This document shows positions 35,621 through 46,102 of a DNA stretch of 64,000 nucleotides, in pieces. Position numbers and translations under genes: made by a program. Numbering within the stretch: the first letter of the stretch is position 1; the number at the start of each line of letters is the position of its first letter. The notes under the pieces are model-generated. The model was not told the origin of the DNA and made no database searches. It saw only the letters and a list, made by a program, of their open reading frames with translations. The stretch comes from Parascedosporium putredinis (lineage: Eukaryota; Ascomycota; Sordariomycetes; Microascales; Microascaceae): positions 806,001 to 870,000 of the forward strand of contig CASHTG010000008.1 in NCBI GenBank assembly GCA_949357655.1, written 5' to 3'.

Positions 35621-37106
35621 ATGCATTCCAAGACGCTCGTTAACCTACTCTTCGTCGCGGCGGCCTCGGCCTCGAACAAGCGGTCACTCGACGTATCGCT
35701 CGCATGCCAAGACCCGTCTCCGCATTGTCTCGCCCTCTCCGAACGCGAGATCGACGAGTGCCGCCAACTTATCTGTTAGTAAATCAAAGCCAGACAGGGC
35801 ATGGGTTATTGAGGCTAACACGGATTACGCCGATGTTTTTTTCCTTCATAGCGAAACGACACATCGAGATTGCCACTTGCCAAGTCTCCGCCGACACAGT
35901 CGCGTCAACCCTCACCGTCTACCCCACAAACATCGAAACGGTCACGGTTCTCGGAGCCGCCGCGACGGAGACGGTCACCGAGACCACGGTCACGACCGAC
36001 GAAGCGTGAGTGAAGTGGCAAAATGCCCTCAAACGCACATTTCACTAATCGGGCAACCCTCGCATAGAACAACCCCGTTGACCGTCACCATCACCACGAC
36101 CCTGACCGAAGTCGAAACCACCAACGTTTCCGACATTAGCACCACGACTGAGGTGAAGGCCATCACCAACACTGTCGTCGAGGGAACCGACACTGTGACC
36201 AACACCGTGGTCAGGTAAACAGCCCCCGGGTGCACTCCGTTTGACATTCCAACAGACACTAACTGCCCAAAACACAAATCCAGCAACGTCGTCGTGACAT
36301 CCACAGTCCCCTGGGTGCGCACCACCTGCGCCGCGCCTGGAAAGAAGAAGCGCGCCATCACTTTCGGCGCTTGCAAGGGGACCCTGCCCGGCACGTGCTG
36401 TATGTTGATATCCCCCTTTTCTCCTCGAGCCGAACACGTTGCTTACGCGCTACTAGCATGCCTCCTCACTGCCACCGAGACACCGGAGCCCGTTTCGGCC
36501 GTCGTCACTGAGACCGAGCTAGCTGCCGCGGTCACAGTGACCGTGACCGACGGAAATGAGCCAGTTAGCACGGAAACCGTGACCGTAACCGTCAACACCG
36601 ACGGCGAAGCCCTACCCACCCCGTCAGCCACAGAAGTTGTCACCGTCACCGAAACACACACCGATGTCACGTCCATCGCCGTCACCGTGGAGCAGATCGA
36701 GACCGCCGTCGCAACCGTGAGGGAGCAGGCGACCATCGTCGTGCTCTCCGCCAGCGTCTCCACCGTCACTGTCAGCCAAGGCCCCTGCGATAACTTCCAG
36801 TCCCTGATGCTCCCGGGCGGCCAGTCCTACGTAGGCACTGGCCTCGCATTCCCCGCGGCGATGATCGGCGTCGCTGCCGGCGAGGCCGGACAGAAGGCCT
36901 GTTGCGAGCACTGCTTCAACAACCCCGGCTGCGTCGTTTTCCGCCTCGCCGGCCAGTCGTGCAACCTCTTCCAGGGGTTCACCAACCCCTCGGCGCCCTG
37001 CACAACGGAGCAGTGCCCCAATGGATTCCCCATGCTACCCATCAGCCCCTCGGACGGTTGGACCTATTTTGCCGGGCAATGCTTGGGATACTCAGGGTCT
37101 TTTTAA
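35621..37106 (+). CDS. Secreted TVT-rich protein with Apple/PAN-like C-terminus
   Basis: Five exons (35621-35774, 35852-36005, 36068-36214, 36285-36399 and 36457-37106) join in phase with no frame break. A signal peptide (LVNLLFVAAASAS) is followed by a small Cys region, then a long Thr/Val-rich stretch of TVT, TETVT and VTVTV units with high predicted O-glycosylation. The C-terminal domain has about nine Cys (CDNFQSL; KACCEHCFNNPGCVVF; SCNLFQGF; PCTTEQCPNGFP), resembling PAN/Apple-like modules of fungal surface proteins. Likely extracellular or wall-attached; no GPI tail is obvious because it ends GYSGSF. Binding partner unknown. Confidence 0.8.
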
Positions 37107-37448
37107 GAAGCCGAGAAACGTGACGTCCAGTAGCTATATTCCGCGAGAACGCGCTCGTCAATTCTAATAGATATATTCTACGAGCTTTGTCTGTTGTGGG
37201 GACGGAAAATAACCGGTCGCCCTTGTAGCCTTGTGATTATGCTGCTCGTCGATTTTGATCAAGCTTGAGTTGACCGTGTTCCTCGTTCAGAATTTGGCGT
37301 ATACTCTCTACCTCGAGCGCCAGCGCAGACTGACTTGCACATTGTCAAAGGAGAATACTAGTAGATTTTCTCCTATGCCTCCCAAATTTCCTGTCCGGTA
37401 GGTATTGAAATCATTGACATATTTAAACCATACCTGTCCCAACTATTC
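37107..37448. other. Convergent 3' intergenic region
   Basis: 340 bp between convergent genes. AT-rich, with nothing else recognisable. Confidence 0.5.
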
Positions 37449-40107
37449 TTATTCCACAGCCCTCCACTGCATCTCCAGCTCCCTCACCGCCATGACTCTA
37501 TTCGGGTCCGTACCCTGCTGCATCACGCCCAACGCCTGCTGGTGGTACACGGCGCCCTGAAAGGCGGACTGGTTCTGGAACCCGTACCCGACCCCCGGCG
37601 CCCCGTACGAATAGGCGCTGGGCGACAGAATCTCCTTCATCTGACCCATGTTGGTGTAGAACGAGCTCATCGTGTTGAGCGTCTGCTGCTGCATCATCAA
37701 CAGGCGCGACTCGTCAAGCATCCGCCGGATCCGCAGCACCGTGTTGACGTAAACGACGCGCCTTTGATCCGAGAAGGCTAGGAGCTCCGACGCATCGGGC
37801 GGTGACTTGGCGCACGCTTCTAGGTACAGGCTGCGCATGCGAGGGCTGTACATCTCGCACATGCACGCCCGGTCGCCAAGCGCAACGCCCCGATACGACA
37901 TGGCGGAATCGAGCACCGACCCTCGCACGAACTCGTGGTAGCACCCTGGACAAATGTGGCACTGTTCCCAACCGTACCACGTCCCGCCCTTGAAGTCCTG
38001 ATCGCGCCTGCACGCTGGCACGTTGGCTAGATTGGTCGCGATGTCCTCCAACGAGGAGGTATCGCGCGTAAAGAAACTCTGGAGCAGCGCTTGCAGGTAC
38101 GACACGAAACGCGGAGACTTGGGATTAAAGCTGCATAGCACCGCCTCTTCCCGTGGTACCTTTCCCTTGGGCGTGAAAGAATCGGCAAGACCCAAGGGTT
38201 CGAGGATAGCCGCGAAGCATCCAGCGCACACGCTGAAGCCGTCCGGGTCCGAACGCAACGTGAACCATTTCCCGTTCACTATCCCCTTGGGGCCGCAGTA
38301 CTCTTCGCGGTGGGCGTTCCCGAGCGCTTCCCAAAAGACGGAAAAGTCTTTCCGGTCTTGGGCGCAGAGCATAGCCATGTTCACGTTGAACTGTCCCGTC
38401 GCGCACTGAAGAGTGTCCCCTAATCGGCGGGAGAGGTCGTCCCCCGCGTCCTTCCAGTGCGGCGTCTGATCCGTGTTCAAGACGTAGTCGCAGTAGCACG
38501 CGGCGCAAATCAGCACGCCGTCCCGTTCGTAGCTCCCAAACGTAGGGGTGAACCATCGCCTCGTCCCGGCACCCACGCCATCCCACCGAGGACACGCCGG
38601 GATGTTAAGCCGCGCATTCGCTTCGGTCACAAAGCCCTGCCAATCAGCGCTCTCAGTTCTCTTTTGGAGCTCCTTCTTGAGGTAGTCGATAGCGAGGTCA
38701 CACGCCCAAAGCTCGTCCGGGCGCTGGTTTCCCTCCACTTCGAACTTGTGCCGGAAATTTGTTTCGAATACATAATCTTCGTAGCATGCTTCGCAAATGA
38801 CCATGTTAGGAATACTCCCCTCGATCGCCTTGAACCATCGCACTCCATCCGTCCCTTTAGCGCCTGCAATTCCTTACAATCGGAGATTTCCACGCGCCGT
38901 TGCATGAATTCGATTACCGCGTCCAAGGATCCAGCGGAAAGAGCCTGAGGCCAGAGTTGGTCCTTTATTCTCGGCTTCTTGAAGCGACAAACACGAGCCT
39001 TTTATCATCGTACCGTTGTCCTTGTATCGTAGCCTCCAAGGGGTTCCACAAATGTGGTCGTACTGGCACTTTGAGCAAATGTAAAACTCTGGAGCGCCGG
39101 CGGGCGAATACCACTTGGTAGGAAATGTGACTGGACTGTCAATGCACTCCGAGACCATATCTGATGGAGGCGGAGCTTTCTTCGCAGGGAGCGGAGGCGC
39201 TGAGTAGGTCTGTTGTAGACCATGTGCCATGCGAGCCGGGTGCCCGGCGTTAGGTATGGTGTCCGTATACGGGGAAGCTGGGATACCGTTATCACGATGG
39301 AAACTAGGAGATTCTGGCGGATGTTGCTGGACCAGTGTAAGATGAGCCGGCAGTGGATGTGATGGATGCGCGGCCTGGGGTATTGTGTGAGAGAGTTCCT
39401 GGAATGCCGGCTGCACACCACTATTCAGATTCAAACCTCCCAATCTACTCTCAAGGCTGCTAGTAGTTGCGTCATCTCTTGAAGGTAGAGCGGGCTGCTG
39501 GAATGATAAGGGTGCTAGATCTTGTACGCGGTCTTGACTAGGCACTTGTGCGTTATGCGGGACGTTTCCGTGGGGATATCTTAAATCATTGTTGCGCCCT
39601 GGTAGGTCTGTTTCGGCACCGAAATGTTCCGTTTGCCCTTGTCCCTGGCTGGGCCTATCAGGCGGAGGACCCGGTGGCGGCGGCGGAATCTTACCACCGG
39701 GGAATAGGCCCCCGATACCTTGCTGGCTAGAACCGCCCGCTGAACCATGCGGCATCTGGCTTTGATAGACGGAGGGTCCGGTCGCGTCAGGGGCACTGTG
39801 ATATCCAGAGGAAGTAGTAGGGGGTATTGAATCGGGATGTAAGGGTAGTGCGTCTACAGGTGGCCCGTAGACTGGCGCTGGGGCAGTTTGATGAGGGGAC
39901 GCTGTATGAGAGGGAGGCGGCCCGACGGGAGGGGAATAGCCGCCGCTGTATAGGCTGGGTTGCGGCCACGGCGCGGTAGCTTGCCCTGGGCTCTGGAATG
40001 TCCTCGGCGGAAGCGGTGGCGGTTGTTGAAGATCATAACCCGGGGGCGCGGAGGCACTGGCGGGGAACGGAGTAATCGGGCTGATGATATGGGGCGTAGT
40101 ACGACAT
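37449..40107 (-). CDS. Proline-rich protein with five W-[YF]...CxxC repeats
   Basis: Large fungal-type protein, about 870 residues after frame repair. The N-terminal third is Pro/Gln/Ser-rich (GGKIPPPPPGPPPDRP) and looks disordered. The rest carries five copies of a unit: a Trp followed by Tyr or Phe, 8-20 residues, then a CxxC pair and often Tyr or Phe: CSKCQYD, CEACYEDYV, CAACYCDYV, CAGCFAAI and CPGCYHEF. Each copy is followed by a further 60-90 residues that usually hold an extra Cys. A zinc-binding repeat is likely. The C-terminus is a helix with a Met/Gln-rich segment. Frame breaks lie near 38986 and 38853-38855 (one base each) and near the ATG (G run 40091-40094, probably two bases). 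Start 40107 (MSYYAP) is plausible. Function unknown; I recall similar fungal proteins loosely named Ser/Arg-related nuclear matrix proteins, but cannot confirm. Confidence 0.65.
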
Positions 40108-40662
40108 CTTGCCGCCGGGTTATGGTGGGCGATGAAGCGAGGAAATCAGCAATTCAACCCGCGATCAAGGTTGATGAAGTGATCAAGTTGAGTTCGCAAA
40201 TAGAGCACCAACCAAAACAGGGTTATGACAATGGCTAAGTAATACAAAGAACTTGGAAGTCTTCTCCTTGGCGAATCCCCTCATGGTGTGGGGACATTTG
40301 ATCCTGCACCCTCTTTTGGGTTACCGTGGACCCGCCGCCAAGTGGGCGAGGGCGATGTGCCGAGACCCCGACTCATGCCAGTTTAAAGAACGAGATGCGG
40401 ATAGACAGACTGGCATTCAGATCGATATACAGGAATCATAGAGTGGTGAGCAACGACAACTTCGTCTGTGTCCTGTACAATATCATTCATAGAGTACTCA
40501 ATGCCCGTAAAATGACTTTTCAAAGTTCATCCATTCTACATTTTAAATACACCACATTCTTCAGATCACAAGAGGATCCGGCACGTAGGTTGGCTTTTCC
40601 GTATCATCCCCCCTCTTCGACCGAGAGCTACTTGGCGACGCGTCCAATCGCCTTTGGCTGCT
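40108..40662. other. Intergenic region
   Basis: About 550 bp upstream of the Cys-repeat gene and downstream of the aldo/keto reductase. No supported gene. Confidence 0.5.
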
Positions 40663-41835
40663 CTACCCATTCCAACTCCCCGCCCACTTCGTCAACCAAA
40701 CATCCTCGGGAGCGTACGCCCCACGAGGCTCTTCCTTGCCAAACATGGTACCACTCAGGAACGTGTGCGGGAACCCGGGGTCAAACTCGTAGCTCGCCTC
40801 AATCTCGCGCACCTCCTCCTCTGTCAACCGCACGTCAAGCCCCTCGATATTTCCCTTGATATGCTCGACCTTGCGGCCGCCCACGATGGGGAATACGTAC
40901 GGCGTCTTGCCCCTCACATAGGACAGCGCGACGTTGAGCATGTGCACGCCCTTGTCGGCACCAACCTTTTCCAGCACGGCCGAAACCTGCTCCTCGCGCG
41001 GCAAGGCAGCGCCAAACTTGCGGCCGGGGTTATTCTTGGCGCGCTCGGCGCGCACAGTCGCCGTCTGGAAGCGACCCTGGCCTAGTGTGCCGTAGGGGCA
41101 CAGACCCATGCCCTCGTCGCGGCACATGGGGATGATATCCCTCTCGAAGTCGCGCAGCGCGGCGTTCCACAGGCCCTGGTAGACGACGAACTGGCGCAGG
41201 TTCGAGGACCGCGCGTACTGGTTCGCCTTGGCCACCACCCAGGCGGGGGCGTCGGAGATGCCCAGATACAACACCTTGCCGGCGACGACGAGGTCGTTGA
41301 GGCTGTGCATGAGCTCGGGGATGCTGACGGAGTAGTCCCACCAGTGCACGTAGAGGATGTCAATGTAGTGGGTCTGCAGCTTGCGGAGGGAGGCGTCGAC
41401 GGACAGCTTCATGGACTTGGAGCCGTTGCCGCAGTAGTTGGTCTGGATCTTGGTCTTGTCGTGCGCCATGTACGCGGTGGTGTACTTGGTCGCCAGCACA
41501 ATCTCGTCGCGGTTGTCCCGCGCCTTCATCCACTCGCCCACCCACATCTCGGACTCTCCGGCCTGGTAGGCGTTGGCCGTGTCAATAAAGTTGCCGCCCT
41601 GCCCGTAAAATTGGTCGAGGATGGCGAAGGCCGTCTCCTTGGTGCACTCGCCGTAGCGATCCTTGCCGGATTCGCCAAAGTTCATGGCTCCGAGGCAAAG
41701 CGGGGATACACGAACAGAGGCCGAGGGGGCAAGTTGTCGGTGGCGGGCTAGGGTGCCCGAGGGCTGCCAATTCATGTTGGGTGACATGGCGAGTGTGTTG
41801 CGTGATGGGTTAGGTGTGGTCGGTCTTTGGTTCAA
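40663..41835 (-). CDS. Aldo/keto reductase (aryl-alcohol / norsolorinic-acid reductase type)
   Basis: Intact single-exon 390-residue AKR. Motifs: SPLCLGAMNFGES, a catalytic-type FIDTANAYQAGESE (Asp and Tyr), VLATKYT (Lys), ILYVHWWD (His) and VGGRKVEHIKGN (cofactor phosphate site). It matches fungal aryl-alcohol dehydrogenase and norsolorinic-acid-reductase-like proteins, which reduce aromatic aldehydes or ketones with NADPH. The start ATG at 41835 gives a 30-residue leader; ATGs at 41787 (MSPNMNW) and 41775 (MNWQPSG) are alternatives. It is 0.9 kb downstream of an FAD monooxygenase on the same strand; the two could act on the same aromatic compound. That is inference from position. Confidence 0.92.
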   Translation of the reverse strand: MNQRPTTPNPSRNTLAMSPNMNWQPSGTLARHRQLAPSASVRVSPLCLGAMNFGESGKDRYGECTKETAFAILDQFYGQGGNFIDTANAYQAGESEMWVGEWMKARDNRDEIVLATKYTTAYMAHDKTKIQTNYCGNGSKSMKLSVDASLRKLQTHYIDILYVHWWDYSVSIPELMHSLNDLVVAGKVLYLGISDAPAWVVAKANQYARSSNLRQFVVYQGLWNAALRDFERDIIPMCRDEGMGLCPYGTLGQGRFQTATVRAERAKNNPGRKFGAALPREEQVSAVLEKVGADKGVHMLNVALSYVRGKTPYVFPIVGGRKVEHIKGNIEGLDVRLTEEEVREIEASYEFDPGFPHTFLSGTMFGKEEPRGAYAPEDVWLTKWAGSWNG

Positions 41836-42737
41836 AGGGCGGAAGTTGTGTGTAGGTGCGAGGAGGTCTTTCGTGGGCGAGTAGAAGCGCTATGCAAGTA
41901 AACTAGCAAGACAGAGCACGAGACATGATGGGAAAGGACAAAGTAGTAATCGCGAGCAGTTACTTCTTTTTTATGGCAAAGCATCCAATGCTCCTATAAC
42001 ATGATTTGAGTCATGGCCACTTTGGCATCACGCCCGGTCCTGGAGTTTATGACAAACTTCCGTGCTTTAACCCCGGTGGCCCCCTCCAGGAGAAGAAAAA
42101 AAGACGTCACAGAGCTTGAGGTGGGGTGTGGAGGGGTTGAGTGGGTGATATGGAGCCAACAGAGTCGAGCGTACGAGTTAATCGAAGCTAATGCACGTCG
42201 GTGACGGGAAATTCAGCCCTCAAGCTTGCTCTGGGCCTCGTGGGCCCCGCCCTCCTCCAAACGCCCCGCCAAATCTCGGACGATGAGTCGACGTGAAGTG
42301 GGTGCTCGAGGGAGGGCCAGGGAGGGGAGAAGAGAGGCAGGAAAAATGCAAGTAGGACACGGAGTTTACAACGGTGGCCGGCGTTGAAACTCAACAACGG
42401 CCCACCTAATTTGTACAATCGCGGGCGGTTATCAATCGTAAACTCCGTGAATCTCGCAATCGCCGGGCCGGAATATTGAAGATGTATACGACAAATCTAC
42501 CATTGCTTTATCCCAATGCCGCGTGTATGAGCCGGGCAGTCTTCGAATAGCCATCGACTTTGACAGTTACAAAGTTGGCTTTCGCATCCTACGTTTGCCT
42601 CGCGTGCGATTGCTAGGAAATACTCAAAATAATATTGCTACCTATGAATCAATGGATATCACTAATAGGAAAGAAATTGACTAGATACGTTGGGCAGAGC
42701 AGGTAACAGCAACGGAATGCTGCGGTATTGGGTAAGC
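41836..42737. other. Intergenic: AKR promoter, FMO 3' side
   Basis: 900 bp with no supported gene and no repeat recognised. Confidence 0.5.
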
Positions 42738-44175
42738 TCATTCCTCGACCTCTATTACTCCCCTTTCCCCCATCAGCGGCGTGATCAAAGGGATATTCCC
42801 TTTCTTAGGATGACCCGCCGCCGCAAAATCCAACGCCAACCCGGCCCTCGGAATCCCCGCAAGGATCTTGTCCGCCACCATGCGATCGTTCTCCAGCGAC
42901 GCGAACCGCCCCACAAACGACAGCGTCCTAGCCAGCAGCCACGAGTAGCGCAGCAGCATGCCCGACAACCGCGTCACGTACCGCGCCGACGCCTGCCTCT
43001 CCTTCTGGTACGCCGCAAACGCCGTCTCCACGGCCTTGCCGTCCGGCGCCGCCCCTTTCCGGTCGAGCGCCCACAACTTATTGGCGAGGCAGACGACGGA
43101 CTCCATGGCCGTGTTGGCACCGAGCGCGAGGTTCGACGCCATTTTATGCGCGGCGTCGCCCACGAGCACCGCGCGGCCCGACGACCACCGCTCCGCCATG
43201 CCCTCCTCCAGGTCCGCGAGCCCCGCCCGGCTCTTGCTCGCCCACAGATCCCCGAACCGGATCGAGTCGTCCGCCACCACGGAAAAATCCTTGCACCGCT
43301 CCGCGAGGGCTTCCTGGTCCTCGGCCGTGTACCGCGCCCTCTTGGTCGTCGTCTTGTCCAGGCGCTCGTAGAGGAACCATACCACGCTGTCCTTGGTCGT
43401 GAGGAGCTGCGACGAGATGGTGTCCTTGTTGCGCTCCGTCATCTCGCCCGGCACTAGTCCCGGAGTAGAGGTCCGCAGCCAAACATGGCGCGGAAGGTCG
43501 AGGTGAAGCCCTTGGCGAGCTCTGTTTCGGGATCGTGGGTGCCTGGATAGAGTAAGGTGCGGGTTGTGCTGTGGATGCCGTCCGCGCCGACGAGGATATC
43601 GCCGGTATACTTTGACCCGTCGTCGCATTCGACAGTCACTGTGCTATCTGTCTGCGACAGCGAGGTAACTGTTTTCCCCGTGAGAACGCGCTCCTCTACG
43701 CGTGGTAGATGGGTGTAGAGCAGCTCGAGCAGCCGCATCCGCTCAAACATCCAGAATGCATAGCCGTGACTAGTCAATTAGATTAGCACCAGGCCTACCG
43801 CATCCGCTTCGCTCCGACGCACTGCGTTTTCTCGCCGCCAGCGATCGTGCCTGATCTGGAGGGTTTCCGGCCAAGTCAAACTTACTTTTCCTCGACATGT
43901 GCGAATAGATCCGTGGCGAGCACAAGACCGCCTTCATTCCCCAACCGCACGCTCTTCTTCATCTTGGGGACGATTTTCTCCGCGGCCTCGAAGAGCCCGT
44001 TCCCTAGCTGATCCAGAATTCGGACAGCATGGGGCCAGAGGCCAAGTCCTGCCCCTGTCGCTTCGACGACCTTTTGCCGCCGTTCAAGGATGACGAAGTC
44101 GTCGATTCCGGCCTGTGTGAGGGCATGACCGAGGGCGAGGCCGGCGGGCCCAGCTCCGATGATGATGACGCGCAT
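42738..44175 (-). CDS. FAD-dependent monooxygenase (salicylate-hydroxylase-like)
   Basis: Class A flavin hydroxylase. It starts MRVIIIGAGPAGLALGHAL (FAD GxGxxG). One intron follows VEEK; the next exon starts HGYAFWMFERMR, then ILVGADGIHSTTR (DG motif). The GD motif is VLVGDAAHKMASNLALGAN. The start at 44175 is at the FAD motif, as in relatives. The frame breaks once, at the CCC run 43459-43461, just after AMFGCGPLL; adding one C continues PGLVPGEMTE. The tail ends GVIEVEE at 42738. It should hydroxylate an aromatic ring or a polyketide-derived substrate using NAD(P)H and oxygen. Confidence 0.87.
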
Positions 44176-46102
44176 CACGGTAGACTGGGAGGGAAGCGCC
44201 GATATATGTAGAGTCAAAGAAGGGAGTTGATTTTATGCGGAAGCTGAGTAGTCTCGCGGCCAACACTCACTCCTTTGTTGTTCCCTTGCACGTCTTGGGC
44301 TATCGCGTTTTGAGTCCGAAAATTAAAATGAAACAAGAAAAGTAGACAAGGTCAATTGAGTTTATTTTCACATTAAAACATAACCATTCCCGCCAGGAGG
44401 AAGTGTGGTCTGAAGCATTATATATGAGCGTGATGAAACGAGCGCCGACAATATTAGGTTTTCAGCCGTCGGGCCAAGACGACAAAGCCCTCAAGGCAGC
44501 GATATTATTTTTGGCTGGCAGCCAGCACGATCAGTAATCGGGCAGGTAGGTTACGAATCCCGTTTGTGATTAATAGGGGACAACACGAAGCCAAGCCAAG
44601 AACACGCCTCAAGTGCTGCATCATCTGGTGCCCTGTGCCCATTCATCAAAGACGCCAAGGCCCCGATGCGGCCAATGAGACGAGGGCGACATGAAGCCGC
44701 GAATCACGCCGTCTGAGGGACGCGAAGCTTATCCATCCGTCGGAGGTGACATCTTTGAGGAGCCGTAAGCCCACGAGCCAGCTTTCCTGTGCTGGGCACG
44801 AATCGGTCTCCTGACCTTTAGACGCTTTGCTCGTCGCATTTATGATCGGCTGTCTCCGGGCGTTGCAGAGAAGCAGCACGGGTGATTCTTGACGAACGAC
44901 AGGGTCATGCGGCATGTTCTGGCCTCTTCCGTCTGGGCATCATCAACCGGGGCGCCTCACACACTCAACCCGGAAGCCGACCGAACGTTTCTCGCCGTCC
45001 AGGCACCCGTTCACTCCCGAACTACCGAAGGCTTGGTCTTCTTTTATCCGGACGGTCCCGCACGGCCCCGCCAGCGTGTGGCCTGCCGAGTTCCGGGTCA
45101 GCCCAGCGCTCGTTCCTAGGGGAAACCTTGGACTCCAGCAATGGACGATTTCGCGGGTTTCCTTAATATTGACACGCTCCTCATTTCCCAATCAATAAAT
45201 GACCATGACGCGAAGTGAAGTGCCCCTGCTTTAGATTCCCCCGTCGTGGATCCTTGGCGCTGCGAAACTTGCCATTTGCTAGCGGCCGTCCCATTGCAGG
45301 AGCCAAGGGTGACGAATGGCGATGCTCGATCCGCAAACGTGGCAGCCCATTCCCACATTTCGTCCCAACGTCCTCTGCAGGGTTCTCAAAGAGAACAAAA
45401 ACACCAACCCGGACCCCGGTTTCTCTACACGGCGCGAACAACTGATAATTGTTCCTTCAAGACACAATGCACCTGCACGTGGGGGATATGACGAGCAAAA
45501 TTCCGTTCCTGGCCCTTGACAGGAACCGAGCCGGGCTGCCGGGAACCCCCAGAGCCACCATGCACCCGCTTCAGTGTTGCTATCGAGGACCCTAGCAAGT
45601 GAAAGTGGATACGAGTTGTGAAGCCAGTAACGGGTTGTTTTTTTGGGAGCAGCCCAGTAGATTTCTTCTGTCCTAGTTCGATTAACCAGAAACCTTGACC
45701 GAGGGTCGCATCCTTTGCGCCATAACCTTGCCGCATGGTCCGGATGCCCAGCGTCGAAAACGTGGGGATTCGGAGGACGGCTTCCTCAGGATTACCTTGG
45801 AGGGGGAACATGTGCTCGTTTGGTTTGATTGGAGATCCTCTCCCAAAAGAAAACCGCAATGACGCGAAGAGGCGACTTGTGGGATGTGACAAGCCTGCCT
45901 TTTCGCCCCTCTTATAAAGGTTGCATCCCGCGGTGAGGTTCCATCATGTTTAGATCAAGTTCGGGACCCTAGGTGTAGCAGCTTCGCTCCTAACCCATAC
46001 GCTCGTTTTTATCATCATACATTCTTATTCACTCATTTGCAAACCTAGATATTCTTTTTGCTATCTTTTGAGCCAACACATCGACCCTTGTCTTGACCCG
46101 TC
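44176..46102. other. Divergent intergenic region
   Basis: 1.9 kb between the FAD monooxygenase (minus) and the phytase-like esterase (plus). A 155-codon frame on minus (45425-45892) has no family and I do not call it. A TATAAA lies at 45913-45918. Confidence 0.5.
45913..45918 (+). promoter_or_regulatory. TATA box of phytase-like esterase gene
   Basis: TATAAA about 185 bp upstream of the ATG at 46103, followed by CT-rich DNA. A reasonable core promoter with a 150-bp leader. Confidence 0.45.

Noticed and set aside
45425..45892. 155-codon frame on minus
   Set aside because: No domain, no signal peptide, and it lies in the promoter region of the phytase-like gene.
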